This document shows, one piece after another, positions 7,956-16,282 of a stretch of 64,000 nucleotides of DNA. Source of the stretch: Formivibrio citricus (GTDB lineage Bacteria; Pseudomonadota; Gammaproteobacteria; Burkholderiales; Chitinibacteraceae); assembly GCF_900115065.1 (NCBI RefSeq), contig NZ_FOVE01000019.1:1-64000 (forward strand), written 5' to 3'. The notes beneath the pieces are model-generated. The model had not been told where the DNA came from, did no database searches, and was given only the letters and a program-made list of their open reading frames with translations. How positions within the stretch are numbered: the stretch's first letter is position 1; every line of letters starts with the position of its first letter. The position numbers and the translations under genes are program-made.

Positions 7956-8762
7956 TCACGACCACGATTTAATGCCAACCAGCCGCTTCACGCGCTGGGC
8001 GAAAGAAAACGGAATCACCTGCCACAGCAGCGGTTTCAGCAACAGCAATGCCGAGCGCGGCGACCAGTCGAAATGGCGCCAAAGGATTTTCAGCCGTGTG
8101 CGCTGCTGCAGCTTGCGTTTGGAAAGCGAAATGCCGCCTGCCGCGTATTCGGTCCGGACCAGCACTTCCGGCAGGTTCGCGGTCTGGTAGCGGGCGACGA
8201 ATTGCCAGAACCAGGCGAAATCCTCGGCGGCCTTGCAGTCGGTCGGGTAGAGGCCGACCTCCCTGACCGCTGCGATGCGGAACATCACCGCCGGATGGGT
8301 GAAGGCGTTGTCGTCGTGCATCTGGCGCACGATTTCGGCATGAGTTTGCGGCTGGCGCAGCGTGAAGCGGTCGCCGGTGGCGTCAAAAAACACCACGGAC
8401 GAGCCGAGCAGCGCGACCTCGGGATGCGCGTCCAGAAACGCGGCCTGCCTTGCGCAGCGGTCCGGCAGGTTCAGGTCGCCGCAATCGAGCCGCGCTGCGT
8501 AGTCGTAGCCGGCTTCGACAATCGCCGCGAGACCGGTGTTCAGCGCATGCTCAATACCGCGATTCTCGGGCAGGTAGAGGAACTTCACCTCGCCCCGCGC
8601 CCGCCATGCGGCCTGCGCCCGCGCTTCGTCGAGCGGCGCGCGCGTGCTGCCGTCGTCGACGACATAGGCATCGACGCACTCGTCCGCCCCGACCGAGGCC
8701 AGCGATTCGGCCAGCCCCTGCGGGTTGTTGTAGTGCGGGATCAGCAGCGCAATGCGGTTCAT
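7956..8762 (-). CDS. Glycosyltransferase family 2 (copy 2 of a tandem pair)
   Basis: This 268-residue GT-A enzyme opens MNRIALLIPHYNNPQGLAESL and has YVVDDGS, RLDCGDLNLPDR and KAAEDFAWFW at the same spacing as its neighbour at 7062-7856. The C-terminus ends with a hydrophobic and basic stretch (PLLWQVIPFSFAQRVKRL) that may touch the membrane. It follows the hypothetical secreted protein gene by 3 nt, so the two are probably co-transcribed. Confidence 0.88.
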   Translation of the reverse strand: MNRIALLIPHYNNPQGLAESLASVGADECVDAYVVDDGSTRAPLDEARAQAAWRARGEVKFLYLPENRGIEHALNTGLAAIVEAGYDYAARLDCGDLNLPDRCARQAAFLDAHPEVALLGSSVVFFDATGDRFTLRQPQTHAEIVRQMHDDNAFTHPAVMFRIAAVREVGLYPTDCKAAEDFAWFWQFVARYQTANLPEVLVRTEYAAGGISLSKRKLQQRTRLKILWRHFDWSPRSALLLLKPLLWQVIPFSFAQRVKRLVGIKSWS

Positions 8763-8765
8763 GAC

Positions 8766-9341
8766 TTACTTTTGCAGGGCTTTTCTCGCCAGCGCCGGCA
8801 ACTGACCCTTGGCCTGCTGCGTCTTCAGGGTTTCGAGTTCGGCGATCTTCACCTTGTTCTTTTTCTTGATGATGTCGTAGGACTTCAGCGCGAATTGCCA
8901 GCCGGCCAGCGGCGTGTCGACGGGTTTGCCTGCCGCGAGCTGGGCCTTGGTGTTGCCGGCCATGTAGGCGACGAGCAGCATATAGCGGAACTGTTCTTCT
9001 GCCTTGCTTGCTGCGGGCTTGTCGCCGAAAACCCAAGGCGCCGTCTTGGGGCTCAATTGCATGCTTACGTCCTTGCTGTACTGCACGAACTGCATGACGG
9101 TCTGCGCGGCGAGCGGTGCTTCGTCGCCGAGGAAGGTGTTTTCCAGCACGGCGATGGCCTTGGTTACTTCTGCCTTGCTCGGCACGACCGGTGCCTTGGC
9201 TGCGGCTGGTGCGGAAGCTGTTGCGGCAGCCGGAGCCGAGGCGGAAACGGCGGCAGGAGCGGATGCGTTTTCTTCCGCGGCTTGGGCCAGGGGGGCCAGA
9301 ATGCAGCCGGCCAGCAGGATGCGGGAAATCAAGGTGTTCAT
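8766..9341 (-). CDS. Secreted Ala-rich protein of unknown function
   Basis: This 191-residue protein has a signal peptide (MNTLISRILLAGCILAPLAQAA, cleavage predicted after AQA). Next comes a low-complexity Ala/Ser/Pro linker with three imperfect SAPAA(A/V) repeats to about residue 50, then a mainly helical domain ending in a Lys-rich tail. I do not recognise a family. If the Cys in LAGC were lipidated the protein would be a lipoprotein, but the following ILAPLAQA stretch fits ordinary signal cleavage better. It sits inside the polysaccharide locus between glycosyltransferase genes. Confidence 0.7.
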   Translation of the reverse strand: MNTLISRILLAGCILAPLAQAAEENASAPAAVSASAPAAATASAPAAAKAPVVPSKAEVTKAIAVLENTFLGDEAPLAAQTVMQFVQYSKDVSMQLSPKTAPWVFGDKPAASKAEEQFRYMLLVAYMAGNTKAQLAAGKPVDTPLAGWQFALKSYDIIKKKNKVKIAELETLKTQQAKGQLPALARKALQK

Positions 9342-9412
9342 GAGGGCTCCTGAATAAAGGACTCAAACAAAACAGCACATTCCCGTAGGAATGCGATACG
9401 GATAAAGGCGGG

Positions 9413-10588
9413 TCAGCGGTTGCTTAACAAGCGCGCCCATGTTTTCAGCAACACCGCCGGGGCATAGTTTTTGGCGCGCTCGCACAGCCAAGCCCCGATT
9501 TCGGCATGATGCGGCAATTGTTCGGCGATTTTAGCCGCGAGCGCCTGGCCTGTCGCCTCGTTTACGACAAATTCACTGACGCGCCCGGCAAAGAAGTCGT
9601 TTACGCCGCCCGAATCGGTGCTGACCACCGGCAGGCCAACCTGCATCGCTTCGAGCACGACCAGACCGAAACCTTCGAAGTTGGAAGTCAGCAGCAGCCA
9701 GTCGGCGCGGCGCATGAAATCTTCAACTCCGCCGACCTGCCCGTGGAAGTGTACGGCCAGACGGCGGCGGGCCGCTTCGTTTTTTACCCATTCTTGCATC
9801 GGCCCCGCGCCGAGGACGGTCAGCTCGGACGGCAAGCCGCGCGCGGCCAGTGCTTCGAGCGTATCGAGCCACAGGTGCGGCTGTTTTTCCTCGGCGATGC
9901 GGCCGACGAAGAGGAGTTGCAGGGGGTGTTCGCGCCCCTCTCCCCCATCCCCTCGCCCACGGAGGGGAGAGGGGGGCAGGTTGGCGGATGTGTCCACAAG
10001 GGCTCCCTCCCCCCTCGCGGGGGAGGGCTGGGGAGAGGGGGCTTCCCTTGGCTTGACCGATGGCTCAACAAAATTCGGCATCACCAACCAACCCGGCTGT
10101 ATCGGCATGCCGAGCCAGCGCGCGAGCGACTGGCGCGTGTGGTCGGAGACGCAGAGGGTTTCCGGCAGGCGGCGGTAAATGAATTGGCAGGCGGCGCGGT
10201 GGATCGGGTTCATGCGGGCGAAGGCATCGAGTTCGGCCATCGGGCCATGCACCCAGCCGATCAGACGCTTCTTCAAGCCGATGGTTGCGGCCCATGCCAT
10301 GTACAGCGGCATCAGGAAGGTCGCAGCGATGACGACATCGGCTTCCTTCGCCAGCCTCCGCGCCGCGCGCCAGCCTGCGAGCCAGGTCCACGGGCGCTTG
10401 CCGTGCCAGAGCGGGGAAAGATCGACCACGCGCACGTTGGCGGTGTTCTTCTCCCACAGGTTGCGGCTGCCGCCGAGCAGGGCGATGGTGACCTCGAAAC
10501 CGCTCGCGGCCAGCCCCTCGGCGACGAGCGAAACGCAGCGCTCGACACCGCCCAGGCCCAGATCGCGAACGAAGAACAGGATTTTCAT
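9413..10588 (-). CDS. Glycosyltransferase family 4 with repeat-encoded insert
   Basis: This 391-residue GT-B enzyme starts MKILFFVRDLGLGGVERC, with the typical GGxE loop, and has the C-terminal EX7E motif in NFEGFGLVVLEAMQ. The start ATG overlaps the stop of the upstream GT2 gene (ATGA). About 35 residues between the two Rossmann domains (from REAPSPQPSPARGEG to PLRGRGDGGEGRE) are encoded by two GGAGAGGG palindromes that keep the frame. The family has no such insert, so the linker has absorbed a repeat. The enzyme may still be active because both domains look complete. Confidence 0.87.
   Translation of the reverse strand: MKILFFVRDLGLGGVERCVSLVAEGLAASGFEVTIALLGGSRNLWEKNTANVRVVDLSPLWHGKRPWTWLAGWRAARRLAKEADVVIAATFLMPLYMAWAATIGLKKRLIGWVHGPMAELDAFARMNPIHRAACQFIYRRLPETLCVSDHTRQSLARWLGMPIQPGWLVMPNFVEPSVKPREAPSPQPSPARGEGALVDTSANLPPSPLRGRGDGGEGREHPLQLLFVGRIAEEKQPHLWLDTLEALAARGLPSELTVLGAGPMQEWVKNEAARRRLAVHFHGQVGGVEDFMRRADWLLLTSNFEGFGLVVLEAMQVGLPVVSTDSGGVNDFFAGRVSEFVVNEATGQALAAKIAEQLPHHAEIGAWLCERAKNYAPAVLLKTWARLLSNR
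9935..10042. repeat. Two GGAGAGGG palindromes inside a glycosyltransferase gene
   Basis: Palindrome A (about 9935-9976) pairs CCCCTCTCCC with GGGGAGAGGGG; palindrome B (about 10003-10040) pairs CTCCCTCCCCCCTC with GAGGGCTGGGGAGAGGGGG. They are the same family as those bracketing the DUF559 gene. Together with the spacer they are in frame with the host gene. Confidence 0.85.
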
Positions 10589-11586
10589 TTGCGCAGCCTG
10601 TCCCGCAACGACTTGCCCATCAGGCAGCGCACGATCAGCCGCCGGTAGCGGCGGATTTCGCTGCCCGGCAACGGGTAGTGGTGCTGCATCAGACGGGTCA
10701 GCAGCACGAGCTTCAAGCCCGCATCCGGCGTGCGTTGCAGGGCGTCGAGCCAGATCGTTCCCAGCCCGCCGATGGCCGGGGTTTCCTTGTGCAGCCGCAG
10801 CAGGAACACGAACAGCCAGTGGCATTCGTCCGCAGTCAGCACGCGGCCCGGCTCGGCGAGTTCGGTCAGGCGCGGCGCGACGGATTGCAGCGCGGGCGGC
10901 AGGGCGGCGGGGATGTAGCGGGCGCGGCTTTGCTGCGCGGCAGCGAGCAGGGCATCGGCGCGGCTTTGCGTGATCTGCCCGGCATGGGTGCGGTAATCGA
11001 GCAGCACTTCCGGTACGTTGGCGAACTTGGCGCCGGCCTGCGCCAGCGTGCACCACAGGCCGTAGTCCTCGGCATGCTGGTTGGCCGGGTCGTAGGGGTG
11101 TGCGCGCATCAGGCTGGTTTTGGCCAGCACCGTCGGATGGGCGAGCGGCGAGTTGAACATCAGGTAAACGCGGATGGCGCTGTCGTCCACCGGCATGCGC
11201 CATTCGCCCTGCCGGTCGCCGAAGAAGCGAATCCAGCAGCCGCAGATGTCGGCCCCGGTCTGCTCGACGTGCGCGAGCTGCTTTTCGAGCCGCGTCGGGT
11301 GCGCGATGTCGTCGGCATCCATGCGTGCGATCCACTCGCACTGGGCGGCGGCGATGCCCTCGTTGAGCGAGGCGATCAGCCCGCGGTTTTCGCGGCTGAT
11401 GATCTTGAAGCGCGGGTCGATGGCCGCGTGCGCTTCGAGAATGGCGCGGGTGGCATCGCTCGAACCGTCGTCGATGGCGATGCACTCGAAATCGCGCAAG
11501 GTCTGCATCGAGAGCGAATCCAGCGTTTCCTGCAGGTGCGCAGCGGCGTTGTAACAGGGCAGGACGATCGAAATACGGGGGGTCAT
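10585..11586 (-). CDS. Glycosyltransferase family 2
   Basis: This 333-residue protein has a GT-A domain starting MTPRISIVLPCYNAAAHLQ, AIDDGSSD, RMDADDIAHP (DxD metal site) and AEDYGLWC, followed by a ~100-residue helical extension. The start at 11586 overlaps the flippase stop (ATGA); an upstream in-frame extension would lie inside the flippase gene. It is part of a translationally coupled chain flippase-GT2-GT4. Substrate unknown. Confidence 0.9.
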   Translation of the reverse strand: MTPRISIVLPCYNAAAHLQETLDSLSMQTLRDFECIAIDDGSSDATRAILEAHAAIDPRFKIISRENRGLIASLNEGIAAAQCEWIARMDADDIAHPTRLEKQLAHVEQTGADICGCWIRFFGDRQGEWRMPVDDSAIRVYLMFNSPLAHPTVLAKTSLMRAHPYDPANQHAEDYGLWCTLAQAGAKFANVPEVLLDYRTHAGQITQSRADALLAAAQQSRARYIPAALPPALQSVAPRLTELAEPGRVLTADECHWLFVFLLRLHKETPAIGGLGTIWLDALQRTPDAGLKLVLLTRLMQHHYPLPGSEIRRYRRLIVRCLMGKSLRDRLRK

Positions 11587-12833
11587 GCGGCAATCTCCCG
11601 GTGAATGGCGCGCGCGCGCCACCAGAAAGCGGCAAGGATGAAGCCTTCGACCGCGACCACGACTTGCGCAGCAGTCACGGCGCTGTGGGCAAACGGCAGC
11701 AGCGCGCACAGCAAGGCGACGTTGAGAACACCGGCGACGACGAGAACGCGGCTGTAGTAGCGCTCCTCGCCGAACGGCAGCAGGGTTTGCAGGCCGTAAA
11801 CATAACTCAGCGCGCCGATCAGGATTACGGCGGCCAGCCACATCTGCGTGGCGACCGCACCGGCCATGCCCTGGCCCAGCAGCAGCGGAACGATCCACGG
11901 CGCCCCGGCGGCGAGCACCAGCGTCAGCCCCAGCCCCACCCCGCCCTGGAAAACGAACGATTTTCGGATCAACGCCAGTGCGCCCTTGCGGTCATGCGCG
12001 GCGAGCTGGGCAATGCGCGGGTAGGTGGCCTGCACCAGCGGCCCGATCAGCCCCTGGGCGGTGTAGGTCAGCTTGTTGGCGGCTGCAAAGAAGCCGACCT
12101 CGGCGGCAGGCGCGAAAAAGCCGAGCAGCACGGTGGTCGAAGTCGTGTAGAGGTTGGTCGCGACCGAAGAGAGGAACAGCGGCCAGCTCGCCTTGAGCGA
12201 AGTCGCGATTTCGGCGGCGGTGGGCTTCACCCACAGCGGGCGCGCCACGCCCCAGCCGCTGCTCCACCAGATCACCCCGGCGAGCATCTGCGGTGCGGCC
12301 TGCAGCAATACGGCCAGCACCACGTCCTGCGGCCCGTCCACCCAGAAGATCAGCAGGCCGAGCATCAACGCGCGCGAAACCACGGTCAGGAACGACGCGA
12401 GCCGCATTTCCTCAAAGCCCTGGAACCACCAGATCGGGAAGAACACCGAGCTGACGATGTACACCAAGGACGCGAGGAAAACCGGCGCCTGCGCCTGCCA
12501 TTGCGGAATCGCGAACGTGCAGGGAATCAGCGCCAGAAAGGAAGCCAGCATCAACCCGGTCTTGGCCCAGGTGGTGCGCCAGAACACCGCCGCCGCCGCG
12601 CGTGGATCGTCGCGCACCACGGCGACTTCGCGCGTGGCCGAAAGGTTGAAGCCGAAATCGGTAAACAGCACGCCGTACTGGATCGCCGCAAAGGCATAGT
12701 TCATCACCCCGAAGCCTTCCGCGCCGAGCGTGCGCGCCAGAAACGGAAAGGTGACGAACGAAACCAGATAATTCAGCCCTTGCACGAGATACAGCGAAAC
12801 AATGTTGGAGCGCAGGCGGGAATCGAGGGTCAT
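11583..12833 (-). CDS. Wzx-like polysaccharide flippase
   Basis: This 416-residue protein is strongly hydrophobic, with about 12 predicted membrane helices. The N-terminus (NIVSLYLVQGLNYLVSFVTFPFLARTLG) is typical of RfbX/Wzx-type O-unit translocases of the MOP superfamily. It would flip the lipid-linked repeat unit to the periplasmic face. It is the first gene of the minus-strand locus that ends with wbaP. No wzy polymerase or wzz is visible here, so those would have to be outside the window or the locus is incomplete. Confidence 0.88.
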   Translation of the reverse strand: MTLDSRLRSNIVSLYLVQGLNYLVSFVTFPFLARTLGAEGFGVMNYAFAAIQYGVLFTDFGFNLSATREVAVVRDDPRAAAAVFWRTTWAKTGLMLASFLALIPCTFAIPQWQAQAPVFLASLVYIVSSVFFPIWWFQGFEEMRLASFLTVVSRALMLGLLIFWVDGPQDVVLAVLLQAAPQMLAGVIWWSSGWGVARPLWVKPTAAEIATSLKASWPLFLSSVATNLYTTSTTVLLGFFAPAAEVGFFAAANKLTYTAQGLIGPLVQATYPRIAQLAAHDRKGALALIRKSFVFQGGVGLGLTLVLAAGAPWIVPLLLGQGMAGAVATQMWLAAVILIGALSYVYGLQTLLPFGEERYYSRVLVVAGVLNVALLCALLPFAHSAVTAAQVVVAVEGFILAAFWWRARAIHREIAA

Positions 12834-12882
12834 GGGGTGTGGCGGCAGTGGCAGGGTGCTGAATTTTAAACCTTATTGGCCA

Positions 12883-12975
12883 CGGCGGCACGGGGGAAAA
12901 GGGAAAGCGGCTATTCTCCCGGCGTCGAGGAGCCACGCAACAAGGCTTCAACGAAGAAAGGCCCAATGGTAGGGC
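12883..12975. repeat. Left part of tandem-repeat unit 1, cut by the IS element
   Basis: CGGCGGCACGGGGGAAA... through CAAGGCTTCAACGAAGAAAGG and CCCAATGGTAGGGC matches 15264-15352 almost base for base. The continuation (GGCCTCGCC...) is found only after the insertion, at 14404. This defines the left edge of the insertion at 12975/12976. Confidence 0.85.
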
Positions 12976-13063
12976 AATGGGATGGACTCCTCCCTCCCGA
13001 AACGGCATCTGAGTGCCAGACTGGAAGTGTCAGCCACCAGTCGAAAGAAGAAAGGAGTCCACC

Positions 13064-14116
13064 ATGAAGATTATGCGCATCGGTCTTGATTTGGCCAAGA
13101 ATGTTTTCCAGGTCTACGGCGTGGACACGCAGGGCAAGAAGGTTTTGAGCCGCCAGTTGAAGCGCCATCAGATGCGGGAGTTCTTCCAGAAGCTCTCGCC
13201 TTGTCTGATCGGCATGGAAGCCTGCGCCAGTGCGCACTACTGGGCGCGGACATTGGCCGCACTAGGCTATGAAGTGAAATTGATTGCCCCGCAGTTTGTA
13301 AAACCCTACGTGAAGGGCAACAAGAACGACGCCAACGATGCCGAAGCGATCTGCGAAGCGGTCAGTCGGCCGAACATGCGCTTTGTCCCGGTCAAAACCA
13401 TCGAGCAGCAGGATATTCAGGCGCTACACCGCATCCGGTCTGAGCTGGTGCGCCAGCGCACTGCCAAGGTGAACCAGATACGCGGCTTGTTGGGAGAATA
13501 CGGTATTACCGTGGAACAGCGGGTACCGGCTTTGCGCAAGAAACTGCCGGAGATACTGGAGGATGCCGAGAACGGCCTGAGCGCAGAATTTCGAGTACTG
13601 CTCGATGGTCTGCGAGAAGACTTGGTGAATCTGGATACGCGGATTGCCAGCATGGATCAGGCCCTCCAGAAGCTGGCGCAAGAACACGCGGGAGCCAAAC
13701 GCTTGCAGCAACTGCGCGGTATTGGCCCCGTTACCGCCACCGCACTGATCGCCGCCATCGGCGATGGCAGCATGTTTAAACGCGGACGCGATGCCGCAGC
13801 TTGGTGTGGTCTGACACCGGCACAACACAGCAGTGGCGGCAAAGACCGACTACTGGGCATCAGCAAACGCGGCGATGCCTACCTGCGCACCTTGCTGATT
13901 CACGGTGCGCGGGCGGTGCTCAAAACCGCCACCGGTAAGGAAGATCGACTGAGCCAATGGCTGCAAAGCTTGTGCAGCCGGCGAAACAAGAATATCGCTG
14001 CCGTCGCACTGGCCAACAAAACGATGCGAATGGCCTGGGCGCTGCTGACTAGCGAACAGGATTACGATCCTGAGTTTGGTATGGAAACAGAATCGGCTTG
14101 CGCCGAACCCGCCTGA
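13064..14116 (+). CDS. tnp: IS110-family transposase (DEDD recombinase)
   Basis: This 350-residue protein has the N-terminal RuvC-like DEDD domain (MRIGLDLAKNVFQVYG with the first Asp; KNDANDAEAICEA with further acidic residues) and the C-terminal transposase_20 domain with LRGIGPVTATALIAAIGD, AAWCGLTPAQHSSGGK and ISKRGDAYLRTLLIHGARA, which carries the Ser-type catalytic region. The start at 13064 has AAGGAG 8 nt upstream. Full length with no frameshift, so probably functional. IS110 enzymes act with a structured guide RNA from the element's noncoding end. Confidence 0.95.
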   Translation: MKIMRIGLDLAKNVFQVYGVDTQGKKVLSRQLKRHQMREFFQKLSPCLIGMEACASAHYWARTLAALGYEVKLIAPQFVKPYVKGNKNDANDAEAICEAVSRPNMRFVPVKTIEQQDIQALHRIRSELVRQRTAKVNQIRGLLGEYGITVEQRVPALRKKLPEILEDAENGLSAEFRVLLDGLREDLVNLDTRIASMDQALQKLAQEHAGAKRLQQLRGIGPVTATALIAAIGDGSMFKRGRDAAAWCGLTPAQHSSGGKDRLLGISKRGDAYLRTLLIHGARAVLKTATGKEDRLSQWLQSLCSRRNKNIAAVALANKTMRMAWALLTSEQDYDPEFGMETESACAEPA

Positions 14117-14403
14117 GAAGTGACCAGGCAAGCAGGCCCCGTCTCAGACGGGTTGATGAACAGAGCAACAGTCTTCACGATTGCGAAGCATGAAACGTTG
14201 ATGGCAAACAGGTCGAACCGGCGCCTGGAAAACCTTACGAGACCGATGTGCCTTTGAGCACGCTAGGGCGATCAGGACCGGACGCGCGAACAGCCCATTA
14301 TGGCCCGGGCAATTGAGCCCAACTCAGAGGCCGGATATACGTGTGCAGTCGAACCTACAGTCAAAAGCGTGAAATGCTTGCAAGCCGGGAGGAGTCCATA
14401 TAC
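14117..14403 (+). ncRNA. Candidate seekRNA/bridge RNA region of the IS element
   Basis: IS1111-type elements are known to encode their guide RNA downstream of the transposase. In this 287-nt stretch I find TAGGGCG (14264-14270), identical to the left target side; GAGGCCG (14327-14333), the reverse complement of the right target side CGGCCTC; ATATAC (14335-14340), identical to the element's right end; and CCCATT (14294-14299), the reverse complement of its left end AATGGG. This is the sense/antisense pattern expected of target and donor guides. The exact RNA ends are unknown. Confidence 0.65.
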
Positions 14404-15781
14404 GGCCTCGCCGCGCAGCGGCAGCCCGCCGGATCAACCGCCGAAGGCAAAACATCCGGCGGTTGATTTGTGCGTCGTACATGGGTTTATGCGCCTATCG
14501 GCGCGGGTGTTTTGAATGCGGGGTTCCGCCCCGCCTGCGGGAAAGGGGAATTGTCTCGCTCCGCTTCCTCGGCGCTGGCTGAGGGGGTAGGGAAACCATC
14601 TGCCATGGTGGCAGTACGGAATTGCGTAGCCTGGATTAGCCGCAAAGCGGCGTAATCCGGGTCGCCGCAGGCGATGTGAATCCATGAACGAAGAGGTGTT
14701 GTGGATTGTGTATTCGGCGCAAATCAGCCGATCTGTCCCAATTTGATTGTGGGCGAGGAGAAACCACTGCCCATGGTAGGGCGGCCTCGCCGCTCAGCGG
14801 CAGCCCGCCGGATCAACCGCCGAAGGCAAAACATCCGGCGGTTGATTTGTGCGTCGTACATGGGCTTATGCGCCTGTCGGCGCGGGTTTTTTGAATGCGG
14901 GGGCCGCCCCGCCTGCGGGAAAGGGGAATTGTCTCGTCGCCAAATCCCCCTTCACCCCCAAGGCGACCCCATCGCCCGCCCTCCGGGTTCCCTGTGCTTC
15001 TCACTTGTCGCGGCGGCTGCGGAACTCGGCCTGCGGCCTCAAACAGTCCTCGCCGAAACCCCCGCGCCAAGCTGCGATGCTCGGCGGGCTCAAGGGGATG
15101 AAAACCGTCTGCCATGGTGGCAGTGCGGAATTGCGTAGCCTGGATTAGCCGTGAAGCGGCGTAATCCGGGTCGCCGCAGGCGATGTGAATCCATGAACGA
15201 AGAGATGTTGTGGATTGTGTATTCGGCGCAAATCAATCGAGTCTGACCCCATTGATTGTTGCGGCGGCACGGGGGAAAGGGAAAGAGGTTATTTCGCCGG
15301 CGCGAGTGGGCATGCAACAAGGCTTCAACGAAGAAAGGCCCAATGGTAGGGCGGCCTCGCCGCGCAGCGGCAGCCCGCCGAACCAATTGCCGAAGGCAAA
15401 ACAGCCTACGGTCGATTTGTGCGGCGTACATGGGGTTATGCGCCTGTCGGCGCGGGTGTTTTGAATGCGGGGTTCCGCCCCGCTTGCGGGAAAGGGGAAT
15501 TGTCTCGCCAATTCCCCTTTCATCCCCAAGGCGACCCCGCCCTGCGGCCCTCCGGGCTGCCCTCGGTCGGTCGCGAGCCAGGGTCTCGCTCCGCTTCCTC
15601 GGCGCTGGCTGAGGGGATAGGGAAACCATCTGCCATGGTGGCAGTGCGGAATTGCGTAGCCTGGATTAGCCGTGAAGCGGCGTAATCCGGGTCGCCGCAG
15701 GCGATGTGAATCCGTGAAGCGAAGAGGTATTGTGGGTTGTGTATTCGGCGCAAATCAATCGAGTCTGACCCTATTGATTTT
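14404..15781. repeat. Three-unit tandem repeat (about 350-525 bp each), IS target
   Basis: Unit 1 (rest, 14404-14755), unit 2 (14756-15255) and unit 3 (15256-15781) share, in order: GGCCTCGCCGC.CAGCGGCAGC, a GTCGTACATGGG block, GGCGCGGGT, CGCCTGCGGGAAAGGGG, a variable middle, CTGCCATGGTGGCAGT, GCGTAGCCTGGATTAGCC, GGCGTAATCCGGGTCGCC and GATTGTGTATTCGGCGCAAA. Units 2 and 3 keep the intact target GGTAGGGCGGCCTCGCC (14775-14791 and 15345-15361). Short open frames on both strands recur in each unit but look spurious. No gene is supported between 14117 and 15811. Confidence 0.85.
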
Positions 15782-15811
15782 CTATTGTTCCTGTTGTTCA
15801 CACCAGCAATA

Positions 15812-16270
15812 TTATGATTTGCGGATAAGCCGAACATGGAAAAGGAGTGCCCCAGACAAAGTTAATAACGCAATTATGACTAATGTTTCTTTTATATCAT
15901 CCAGTGAAAATATTTCTTTCCCATTCTTCCAAATTCTATGGGCCTGATTTCCGTCGTGGGTTATGTGAAATAACCCAGTTGCTGAACGCCACGCGTTAAA
16001 TTGATCGGTCGGGCAAGATTTATGAAATGCAACGTGCCTTACCAATTTGCCATTTGTAAGTTCGAATGTGATAACTAGATCAGCGTTTGGTGTCGTTTTG
16101 TGTTCTCGGCATTCAACGTGCTTAATTGTTCCAGTATCGGTCGACATATCCGATTCATATGGAAACCATGGTGACCATATCATCAGGCCACAAAAGGCTG
16201 CGGTGGCCAAAAGTATGGTGCGCATTTTTCGAAGATCGCTGGTTGGCATAGCTGTGGGCGATGTATGCAA
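15812..16270 (-). CDS. AT-rich two-helix membrane protein of unknown function
   Basis: This 152-residue protein has a hydrophobic segment near residues 17-33 (TILLATAAFCGLMIWSPW) and one near 128-146 (TLVIIALLTLSGALLFHV), with a polar ~90-residue domain between, containing three Cys and likely extracytoplasmic. The start is TTG at 16270 with GAGGGAG 7 nt upstream, directly behind galE, so the two may be co-transcribed. Base composition is clearly more AT-rich than its surroundings and it borders the repeat array, both signs of transfer. No family recognised. Confidence 0.6.
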   Translation of the reverse strand: MHTSPTAMPTSDLRKMRTILLATAAFCGLMIWSPWFPYESDMSTDTGTIKHVECREHKTTPNADLVITFELTNGKLVRHVAFHKSCPTDQFNAWRSATGLFHITHDGNQAHRIWKNGKEIFSLDDIKETLVIIALLTLSGALLFHVRLIRKS

Positions 16271-16282
16271 TACGCAACTCCC

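Larger units (their letters stand above)
12976..14403 (+). mobile_element. IS110-family insertion sequence, IS1111-like
   Basis: The 1428-bp element is defined by comparison with the uninterrupted repeat copies: target GGTAGGGC/GGCCTCGCC is split exactly here, without target duplication (a C at one edge makes the boundary ambiguous by 1 bp). Subterminal inverted repeats ATGGACTCCTCCC (12982-12994) and GGGAGGAGTCCAT (14387-14399) lie 6 and 4 nt inside the ends, the arrangement known for the IS1111 subgroup. It holds one transposase gene and a 287-nt 3' noncoding part. Confidence 0.9.

Noticed and set aside
9413-10588. Glycosyltransferase as a pseudogene
   Set aside because: The inserted repeats keep the frame and both domains with the EX7E motif are intact.
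14434-15629. Several open reading frames on both strands in the tandem repeat (for example 14434-14685 and 15090-15629 minus)
   Set aside because: They recur only because the DNA repeats, lack binding sites and change frame between units.
14404-15781. CRISPR array
   Set aside because: Units are hundreds of bases long with no short regularly spaced direct repeats and no cas genes.
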